64,000 nt of DNA, taken from the NCBI RefSeq assembly GCF_900476395.1, contig NZ_UIHB01000001.1:378217-442216 (forward strand), read 5' to 3'. The notes below the pieces were generated by a model. The model saw only the letters and a list, made by a program, of their open reading frames with translations, was not told where the DNA came from and searched no databases. The first letter of the stretch is position 1; each line of letters begins with the position of its first letter. The position numbers were made by a program, and so were the translations under genes. Source of the stretch: Xanthomonas euroxanthea. Its GTDB lineage: Bacteria > Pseudomonadota > Gammaproteobacteria > Xanthomonadales > Xanthomonadaceae. Below are positions 57,622 to 64,000 of the stretch, one piece after another.

Positions 57622-58826
57622 GCGCGGTCTATCTGATCGATGGCATCCGCACGCCGATCGGCCGCTACGGCGGCGCCCTGGCAGGGGTGCGCGCCGACGA
57701 CCTGGGCGCGGTCCCGATCGCCGCGTTGATGGCACGCAATCCGCAGCTGGAGCCGGCGCTGATCGACGACGTGTATCTGGGCTGCGCCAACCAGGCGGGC
57801 GAAGACAATCGCAATGTCGCGCGTATGAGCCTGCTGCTGGCGGGCTTGCCCAGCTCGGTGCCGGGCAGCACGCTCAATCGCCTGTGCGGTTCCGGGCTGG
57901 ACGCGGTCGGCACCGTGGCGCGCGGCATCCGTGCCGGCGAACTGGGGCTGGCGATCGCCGGCGGGGTCGAATCGATGACGCGCGCGCCCTGGGTCATGGG
58001 CAAGGCCGAGAGCGCGTTCGCGCGCACGCAACAGCTGGAAGACACCACGATGGGCTGGCGGTTCGTCAATCCGCGTCTGCAGGGTGCCTATGGCGTGGAG
58101 CTGATGGGCGAAACCGCCGAAAACGTCGCCCAGCGCCACGCCATCGCGCGCGAAGACCAGGATGCGTTCGCGCTGCGTAGCCAGCAACGCGCCGCCGCCG
58201 CACAGGCAGCGGGATTTTTCGAGGGGGAGATCACCCCGGTGTCCGTGACCGCACGCAAAGGGGGCGAGGCGACCGCTGTCGATCGCGACGAGCATCCACG
58301 CCCGAACACCACCGCCGAGATGCTGGCCAAGCTCAAGCCGGTGTTCCGCCAGCCCGGCACGGTGACGGCCGGCAATGCGTCCGGTCTCAACGATGGCGCT
58401 GCCGCCATGTTGCTGGCATCCGAGCAGGCCGTGCGCGCGCATGGGCTGACCCCGCGCGCACGCGTGCTCGGCTTCGCCTCGGCGGGTGTGGAGCCGGCCT
58501 ACATGGGGATCGGCCCGGTGCCGGCCACGCAGCGCCTGCTGGCACGCCTGGGCCTGGGCATTGCGCAGTTCGATGCGATCGAACTCAACGAAGCCTTCGC
58601 CGCGCAGGTGCTGGCCTGCACGCGCGCGTTCGGCCTGGCCGACGATGCCGCGCACGTCAACGCCAATGGCGGCGCCATCGCGCTGGGCCATCCCCTGGGC
58701 ATGAGCGGCGCGCGGCTGGCACTGACATTGTTGCGACAACTGGAAGCGGTCGACGGGCGGCTCGGGCTGGCCAGCATGTGCATCGGGGTGGGCCAGGGCG
58801 TGGCGCTGGCAATCGAGCGCGTGTAG
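57618..58826 (+). CDS. pcaF: 3-Oxoadipyl-CoA thiolase
   Basis: A 402-residue thiolase that splits 3-oxoadipyl-CoA into succinyl-CoA and acetyl-CoA. The nucleophile Cys is in [15 protein letters not shown], the His in [19 protein letters not shown], and the second Cys in SMCIGVGQG. The start is a GTG at 57618 overlapping pcaJ (GTGA). Confidence 0.95.
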   Translation: MSAVYLIDGIRTPIGRYGGALAGVRADDLGAVPIAALMARNPQLEPALIDDVYLGCANQAGEDNRNVARMSLLLAGLPSSVPGSTLNRLCGSGLDAVGTVARGIRAGELGLAIAGGVESMTRAPWVMGKAESAFARTQQLEDTTMGWRFVNPRLQGAYGVELMGETAENVAQRHAIAREDQDAFALRSQQRAAAAQAAGFFEGEITPVSVTARKGGEATAVDRDEHPRPNTTAEMLAKLKPVFRQPGTVTAGNASGLNDGAAAMLLASEQAVRAHGLTPRARVLGFASAGVEPAYMGIGPVPATQRLLARLGLGIAQFDAIELNEAFAAQVLACTRAFGLADDAAHVNANGGAIALGHPLGMSGARLALTLLRQLEAVDGRLGLASMCIGVGQGVALAIERV

Positions 58827-58906
58827 TGCGCCGATTGCAACCGCCGCCGCCAAGACCGCACACCCACGTTTTGATCCTGCCGTAGCGCAACCGATGGAGA
58901 TCCCGC

Positions 58907-59635
58907 ATGCGCGACCCCAGCTCTGACACGTCGATCGATCCGCTGCTCGGCTATCGCCGGCCGCGGATCGGCACGCAGCCGGCCTACCTGCATCCACCCT
59001 ACGCATCCACCGCATTGCGCGGGCCCACGCGCGCGCCAATCGAGATCCCGGCCACGCTGTCGGAAGTCACCGGGCCGCAGTTGAATCGGCTCACCCTGGG
59101 CGCGCATGCGGCCGACCTCACTGCCGGCTTTGCGGGCGAGCCGCTGGGCGAGCGCATCATCGTGTCCGGCCGCGTGCTCGACGAAAACGGCAAGCCGGTG
59201 CGCAACAGCGTGGTGGAGGTGTGGCAATGCAATGCCGCTGGCCGCTATCAACATGCCGGCGATCGGCACGACGCACCGCTGGACCCCAACTTCCGCGGTA
59301 CCGGCCAGGTGCTCACCGACGACCACGGCCGCTATGCATTCAAGACCATCAAGCCGGGCGCGTATCCGTGGCGCAATCACTACAACGCCTGGCGGCCGGC
59401 GCATATCCATTTTTCGCTGCATGGCGATGGCATCGGGCAGCGGCTGATCACCCAGATGTATTTCCCCGGCGACCCGCTGCTGGCACACGACCCGATCTAC
59501 AACTGCGTGGACGATGCGCTGGCGCGCGAACGCATGGTGTCCCGCTTCGACTGGGAAAACGCGGTGAGCGAATACGCGCTGGCCTACCGCTTCGACATCG
59601 TGTTGCGCGGCCGCAAGCAGACGGTCTGGGAGTGA
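58907..59635 (+). CDS. pcaH: Protocatechuate 3,4-dioxygenase beta subunit
   Basis: A 242-residue iron dioxygenase subunit that opens the ring of protocatechuate to beta-carboxy-cis,cis-muconate. The four iron ligands are present: Tyr in GRYQHAG, Tyr in PWRNHYNAW, and the His pair in RPAHIHFSLHG. It is joined to pcaG, with 4 bp between stop and start. Confidence 0.96.
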   Translation: MRDPSSDTSIDPLLGYRRPRIGTQPAYLHPPYASTALRGPTRAPIEIPATLSEVTGPQLNRLTLGAHAADLTAGFAGEPLGERIIVSGRVLDENGKPVRNSVVEVWQCNAAGRYQHAGDRHDAPLDPNFRGTGQVLTDDHGRYAFKTIKPGAYPWRNHYNAWRPAHIHFSLHGDGIGQRLITQMYFPGDPLLAHDPIYNCVDDALARERMVSRFDWENAVSEYALAYRFDIVLRGRKQTVWE

Positions 59636-59639
59636 ATCG

Positions 59640-60203
59640 ATGAGCCTGCACACCACCCCGTCGCAAACTGTTGGCCCGTACTACCGGCTCGGGCTGGAGC
59701 CGCTGTATCGCGCGCAGCTCGCGCCTGCGCAGGCCGCAGGCACGCAGGTGCGGGTCAGCGGTTGCGTCTTCGACGGCGCCGGCAGCCCGGTGGCCGATGC
59801 GGTGCTGGAACTGTGGCAAGCCGACGCGGCCGGCATCTATGCGCATGCCGCCGACGCACGCTGCGAGGCGCACGATCCCGGCTTCGATGGCTGGGGCCGC
59901 GTGCCGACCGACGCGCAGGGGCGTTTTTCCTTCAGCACCATCAAGCCGGGCCGGGTCGCTGGCCCCGGCGGCGTGCCGCAGGCCGCGCATCTGACCGTGC
60001 TGGTGTTCATGCGCGGCCTGTTGCGCGGCGTGTCGACGCGGCTGTACTTCGCCGACGACCCGCAGCTGGGCAGCGATCCCATCCTGGCCCTGGTGCCGGC
60101 AGAACGTCGCGGTACGCTGCTGGCCCAGTCGCGTGGCGGCAGCGACTACGTGTGGGACATTCATATGCAGGGTGATGCAGAAACCGTGTTCTTCCACTAT
60201 TGA
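59640..60203 (+). CDS. pcaG: Protocatechuate 3,4-dioxygenase alpha subunit
   Basis: A 187-residue partner of PcaH. TPSQTVGPYYRLGLEPL is the typical opening, and VADAVLELWQADAAGIYAHA and FSTIKPGRVAGPGG are conserved. The alpha subunit lacks the iron ligands and completes the active site of the complex. Confidence 0.95.
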   Translation: MSLHTTPSQTVGPYYRLGLEPLYRAQLAPAQAAGTQVRVSGCVFDGAGSPVADAVLELWQADAAGIYAHAADARCEAHDPGFDGWGRVPTDAQGRFSFSTIKPGRVAGPGGVPQAAHLTVLVFMRGLLRGVSTRLYFADDPQLGSDPILALVPAERRGTLLAQSRGGSDYVWDIHMQGDAETVFFHY

Positions 60204-60545
60204 TCGCATCGTCGGCGCGCTGTTGGCTGCTGCGATGTGTCCGCATGAGCACGACGCCTGCATCCGCGTGCAGACGCTGCACGCAGATGCAGCGCGGCAA
60301 GCAACCACGTGGCAATACGCGATGCCGTCGACGACCCGTCGCGATCGGCACGTGACCGGCGCGCGGCGCCGTGATCCGCAGGGTCAGTTGCATTGGCGAA
60401 ACACGCAGGCCGCGCGCATGACCATGCCAGACAAATACGTGTGCACGCCACGCACACCTGCGTTTGCACCACGCCCCACCGCGCACGCCAGTTGGCACTC
60501 CCGCGCATCGGTGCCATGCTGCCGGCACGCCACCAGAGGCCATGC
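60204..60545. other. Intergenic gap inside the pca cluster
   Basis: About 340 bp between pcaG and pcaB. No gene or obvious hairpin is seen. A second promoter for pcaB-D-C could lie here, but no -35/-10 pair stood out. Confidence 0.5.
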
Positions 60546-61898
60546 ATGACTGCGACGTCTTCCCTGCTGGGATCCCTGTTTGGCGAACCTGCCTGCGACG
60601 CATTGTTCGACGATGCGGCGCGCGTGCAGGCGATGCTGCAATTCGAATCCGCGCTCGCCCGCGCGCAGGCGCAATGCGACGTGATTCCCGCCGAGGCCGC
60701 CCAGGCCATTGCGGCCGCCTGCGACGTGCAGCATTACGATCTGGCCGCGCTGGCCCAGGCCACCGGACTTGCCGGCAACCCCGCCATTCCGCTGGTCAAG
60801 GCGCTGACCGCGCGCTTGGCCGCCCACGATGCGCAGGCCGCGCGCTGGGTGCACTGGGGCGCCACCAGCCAGGACGTCATCGACACCGGCACCGTGCTGC
60901 AGCTGCGTGCCGCGCTCGACCTGCTGCTGCCGCGCCTGCAAGGCCTGTGCGCCGAGCTGGCTACGCTGGCCGAACGCGAACGCAACACCGGCCTGCCTGG
61001 TCGTACCTTATTGCAGCAGGCGGTGCCGGTCACCCTCGGGCTCAAGGTCGCCGGCTGGCTGGATGCGCTGCAGCGCGCGCACCACCGCCTGCAGGTCCTG
61101 CAACGTGATGGCCTGGTGCTGCAGTTCGGCGGTGCGGCCGGCACGCTGGCGTCGTTGCAGGAGCGCGGTCTCGCTGTCGCCCAGGCGCTGGCAACCACGC
61201 TGGCGCTGCCGCTGCCCGCGTTGCCGTGGCATACCGCCCGCGATCGCCTGGTCGAGGTTGGCTGTGCGTTCGGCCTGCTGGCCGGCACCCTGGGCAAGAT
61301 CGGTGGCGACGTGGTGCTGCTGATGCAGTCGGAAGTCGGCGAAGTGTTCGAGCCGGCCGCGGCTGGCAAGGGTGGCTCCTCGGCGATGCCGCACAAGCGC
61401 AACCCGGTCTCCAGCGTCGCCGCGGTTGCCGCCGCCACGCGCGTGCCCGGCCTGGTCGCGACCCTGTTCAGCGCGATGGCGCAGCCGCACGAACGCGCCG
61501 CCGGGCAATGGCATGCCGAATGGGAGACCTTGCCGCAGATCGTGTGCCTGACCGCCGGCAGCCTGGCGCAGATGCAGGCCTGCCTGGCCGACCTGCAACT
61601 GGATCGCGCCGCCATGCGCGCGCACCTGCACAGCCATGGCGGCGCGCTGTATGCCGAGGCGGCGGTGTTCGCGCTGGCACCAAGGCTCGGCAAGGCGCAG
61701 GCGCATGCGCTGGTCGAGCGCGCGGTGGCGCGTGCACAGGCGCAGCAGCGCCATCTGCGCGAGGTGCTCGGTGACGACGCGCAGGTGGGCGCGGTGCTCA
61801 CGCAGGCGCAACTGCAGGCGGTGTTCGATGTGGACAGCTGGCGCGGCATGTCCTCGGTCTGGATCGATCGCGTGCTGGCCGGTTCCTCATCCCGCTGA
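60546..61898 (+). CDS. pcaB: 3-Carboxy-cis,cis-muconate cycloisomerase
   Basis: A 450-residue fumarase/aspartase-superfamily enzyme. The signature loop is GKGGSSAMPHKRNPVSSVA, and WVHWGATSQDVIDTG holds the second conserved region. It converts carboxymuconate to the muconolactone. The start is ATG 60546 (MTATSSLLGSLFG), which matches family length. Confidence 0.94.
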   Translation: MTATSSLLGSLFGEPACDALFDDAARVQAMLQFESALARAQAQCDVIPAEAAQAIAAACDVQHYDLAALAQATGLAGNPAIPLVKALTARLAAHDAQAARWVHWGATSQDVIDTGTVLQLRAALDLLLPRLQGLCAELATLAERERNTGLPGRTLLQQAVPVTLGLKVAGWLDALQRAHHRLQVLQRDGLVLQFGGAAGTLASLQERGLAVAQALATTLALPLPALPWHTARDRLVEVGCAFGLLAGTLGKIGGDVVLLMQSEVGEVFEPAAAGKGGSSAMPHKRNPVSSVAAVAAATRVPGLVATLFSAMAQPHERAAGQWHAEWETLPQIVCLTAGSLAQMQACLADLQLDRAAMRAHLHSHGGALYAEAAVFALAPRLGKAQAHALVERAVARAQAQQRHLREVLGDDAQVGAVLTQAQLQAVFDVDSWRGMSSVWIDRVLAGSSSR

Positions 61899-61908
61899 CG
61901 GTGCTCCG

Positions 61909-62697
61909 ATGGCTTATCTCCAGTTGCCCACGCATCGCCTGCATTACCGTCTCGACGGCACCGAAGGCCGCCCCTGGCTGACCTTCTGCAATTCCCTGGG
62001 CACCGACCTGCACATGTGGGACGCGCAGATCGCCGCGTTTGCGCCGTATTACCGCATCCTGCGCTATGACCGCCGCGGCCATGGCGATTCGGACACGCCG
62101 CCCGGCCCGTACCGCGTTGCCGACCTGGGCCAGGACGTGCTGGCGTTGTGGGATGCGTTGCAGATCGCGCAGAGCGACTTCTGCGGCCTGTCGATCGGCG
62201 GACTCACCGGGCAATGGCTGGGCCTGCATGCGCCGCAGCGCCTGCGCCGGCTGGTGGTGTGCGCCACCGCGCAGAAGATCGGCAGCAGCCAGAGCTGGAA
62301 CGCGCGGATCGAACAGGTGCGCAGCGAAGGCCTGCCGGGGCTGGTCGATGCCACCTTGCAGCGCTGGTTCACACCGCCATTTGCCAACCGCCATGCGCAG
62401 CGCCTGGACATGATCGTGGCCGCCTTCGTGTCGACCTCGCCGCAGGGCTACATCGCCTGCTGCCAGGCGGTGGCCGACGCCGACTTCCGCGGCGCGCTCG
62501 ACACCCTGGAACTGCCACTGCTCGCACTGGCCGGCGACGACGATCCGGTCTGTCCGCCGGCCGATCTGCGCGAGATCGCCTATGCCGCCCCACGCGGCCA
62601 CTACGCGCAGGTGCCCGGCCGGCATATCTGCAACCTCGAATCGCCGGCCGCCTTCAACGACAGCGTGCTGGGCTTTCTGCAGGCCGACCACGTGTGA
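61909..62697 (+). CDS. pcaD: 3-Oxoadipate enol-lactonase
   Basis: A 262-residue alpha/beta hydrolase. The catalytic Ser is in CGLSIGGLTGQW, the Asp is in AGDDDPVCPP, and the His is in PGRHICNLE. It opens the enol-lactone to 3-oxoadipate. ATG 61909 is 10 bp after pcaB. It is a separate protein from PcaC here, unlike the PcaL fusions of some actinobacteria. Confidence 0.94.
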   Translation: MAYLQLPTHRLHYRLDGTEGRPWLTFCNSLGTDLHMWDAQIAAFAPYYRILRYDRRGHGDSDTPPGPYRVADLGQDVLALWDALQIAQSDFCGLSIGGLTGQWLGLHAPQRLRRLVVCATAQKIGSSQSWNARIEQVRSEGLPGLVDATLQRWFTPPFANRHAQRLDMIVAAFVSTSPQGYIACCQAVADADFRGALDTLELPLLALAGDDDPVCPPADLREIAYAAPRGHYAQVPGRHICNLESPAAFNDSVLGFLQADHV

Positions 62698-62900
62698 CCC
62701 TCGCACGGCCAGCCAGGCAGTTGCCCCACGCGCGAAGCCGGCACCTCGATCCGGCAGGTGCGACGCTCGGCATTCCCGGTCGTAGCTTGCATCTGTGCCC
62801 AGCTGACCCATGCATGCCGCACCAGGTCGGCAACGTCGACGGCGACCCATGCACCTGACACGTCAGCGCCTACCCTGCGGCCGCAGGTGATGTGCAACGT

Positions 62901-62953
62901 CCCGATTCCCGATTCCCGATTCCCCATTCCCCATTCCCCATTCCCCATTCCCA
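62901..62953 (+). repeat. Heptanucleotide tandem repeat upstream of pcaC
   Basis: Three CCCGATT units (62901-62921) followed by four CCCCATT units (62922-62949) and a partial copy. It ends about 16 bp before the start of pcaC, so it sits in the leader or promoter region. Copy number may vary by slippage between strains. Confidence 0.85.
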
Positions 62954-62968
62954 CGCAGGAGAACTCCG

Positions 62969-63373
62969 ATGCACGAAGACGAGCGTTACCAGGCAGGTCT
63001 GCGCGAGCGCCGACGCGTCCTGGGCGATGCGCATGTCGAGCGCTCGCTGGCCGCACGCACCGCGTTCACCGACGAGTTCCAGGCGCTGATCACCCGCTAT
63101 GCCTGGGGCACCATCTGGACCCGCGATGGCCTGCCCGCACACACCCGTTCGCTGCTGACCCTGGCGATGATGGTCGCGCTGGGCCACGACGAGGAATTCA
63201 AGCTGCACGTGCGCGCCGCGCGCAACAACGGCGTCACCCCCGAGCAGATCAAGGAAGTGTTGCTGCAGGCCGCGGTCTATTGCGGCGTGCCGGCCGCCAA
63301 CCATGCCTTTGCGCTGGCCAAGCCCATCCTCGAGGAGCAGGCGGGCGACGCAGGGCCGGCAAGCGAAGGCTGA
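62969..63373 (+). CDS. pcaC: 4-Carboxymuconolactone decarboxylase
   Basis: A 134-residue all-helical decarboxylase. TRYAWGTIWTRDGLPAHTRS and LTLAMMVALGHDEEFKLHVR, then EVLLQAAVYCGVPAANHAFA with the conserved Cys and His are family hallmarks. It makes the enol-lactone used by PcaD. AGGAGAA lies upstream of ATG 62969. The heptamer repeat directly precedes its ribosome site. Confidence 0.95.
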   Translation: MHEDERYQAGLRERRRVLGDAHVERSLAARTAFTDEFQALITRYAWGTIWTRDGLPAHTRSLLTLAMMVALGHDEEFKLHVRAARNNGVTPEQIKEVLLQAAVYCGVPAANHAFALAKPILEEQAGDAGPASEG

Positions 63374-63638
63374 CAACCACGGCGACGCGCGAGTGCAGCA
63401 GGCACGCGTCGCTGGCGCGCCAGGCGGCGATGCACCGCGATCGGTTCGGATGGCGTGCCGCTGCTAGGCCAGCAGCGCAGGTGCGGCAAGAATGCAGACG
63501 CAATGCATCTGGTTGCGTGCTGGCGGCGCCGTGAGCACAACGGCCGGTGATGACATCGCCCATCGACGACGGGATGATGGACATGCGGCGACCGACAACC
63601 GCTTCCGGTCGCACAGGACATTCCCCACGAGGTTGCCG

Positions 63639-64000
63639 ATGCTGCTGCGTACCGTTTGCCTGCTCTTGCTGCTGCTCGCCGCCTCCGGGCTGCAGGCACG
63701 ACCGCATCCCGGGCCCGGGACCCGCCTGGCGCAGGTGCGCGCCGACGATGGCCAGACGCTGGCGGTGTGGTCGCGCGTCCCGGCGCAGCCGCGCGGCACG
63801 ATCCTGCTGGTGCATGGGCGCACCTGGAGTGCGTTGCCCAATTTCGACCTGCAGGTTCCCGACGAACCGCGCGATGCGCGCTCGGTGCTGGCGGCATTGG
63901 CGCAGGCCGGCTATGCCGCCTACGCGGTGGACCTGCGCGGCTATGGCGGCAGTGCGCGCGATCCCAGCGGCTGGAACACGCCCGCGCGCGCGGTGGCCGA
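63639..64000 (+). CDS. Exported alpha/beta hydrolase, N-terminal part
   Basis: Runs off the right edge. The signal peptide MLLRTVCLLLLLLAASGLQA is followed by an alpha/beta-hydrolase start: TILLVHGRTWSALPNFDL (oxyanion His-Gly), YAAYAVDLRGYGGSARDPSG. The active-site Ser lies outside. It would act in the periplasm or outside the cell; the substrate is unknown. The start has GAGG about 8 bases upstream. Confidence 0.7.
   Translation, partial: MLLRTVCLLLLLLAASGLQARPHPGPGTRLAQVRADDGQTLAVWSRVPAQPRGTILLVHGRTWSALPNFDLQVPDEPRDARSVLAALAQAGYAAYAVDLRGYGGSARDPSGWNTPARAVA

Overview
This GC-rich window reads as a chromosomal segment of Xanthomonas (Gammaproteobacteria, Xanthomonadaceae). The evidence is a chromosomal integron beside ilvD, a stand-alone XVIPCD-type domain (the Xanthomonadaceae type IV secretion recruitment domain), and a pob/van/pca aromatic-acid locus in Xanthomonas-like order. 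No rRNA or tRNA was seen.

Layout. 1-9.7 kb: a cut-off secreted S1/P1-like enzyme and a TonB-dependent receptor face a TetR regulator that overlaps a sirtuin. Old-yellow-enzyme and beta-hydroxyacid dehydrogenases, an orphan XVIPCD protein, purU and an MFS permease follow. 10-17.8 kb: a secreted alpha/beta hydrolase, then a methionine-related cluster. That cluster has a MetF-like protein, queH and a MetR-like LysR gene on the minus strand, divergent from an FMN reductase, mesX (DUF1852) and mesD (core MetE). 17.9-25.1 kb: an OprP-like phosphate porin behind a candidate Pho box, a divergent qorB/HxlR pair, a DUF6436-MCP operon behind a candidate sigma-28 promoter, and a DUF5329 protein.

25.2-33.1 kb is a chromosomal integron. 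Small minus-strand cassette genes are separated by 57-63 bp attC sites sharing a central stem. They abut a wrecked intI (5' end lost, large internal deletion, frameshift) next to ilvD. Most cassettes encode small membrane, secreted or zinc-ribbon proteins of unknown function. One segment carries a symE-like gene with a structured leader and a possible small RNA.

33.5-47.4 kb: a Tat-exported GH5 glycosidase, a small Cys-cluster protein, a gamma-carbonic anhydrase, an aromatic-acid MFS permease, an HD-GYP protein, and a MarR-outer membrane protein-alcohol dehydrogenase-aldehyde dehydrogenase operon for lignin-type aryl alcohols and aldehydes. Then come pobR/pobA and an exported SnoaL-like protein. 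47.6-52.8 kb: the glycerol regulon glpR-glpD-glpF-glpK. 52.8-63.4 kb: vanA-vanR-vanB facing pcaIJF-HG-BDC. The window ends inside an exported alpha/beta hydrolase.

Functionally, the right half forms a funnel. Aryl alcohols are oxidised to aldehydes and acids, 4-hydroxybenzoate (PobA) and vanillate (VanAB) are converted to protocatechuate, and PcaHGBCDIJF take protocatechuate to succinate and acetyl-CoA. The left half includes one-carbon and methionine genes (purU, metF-like, mesXD) and phosphate and redox responses. All function calls come from reading translated sequence and motifs; no database search was run.
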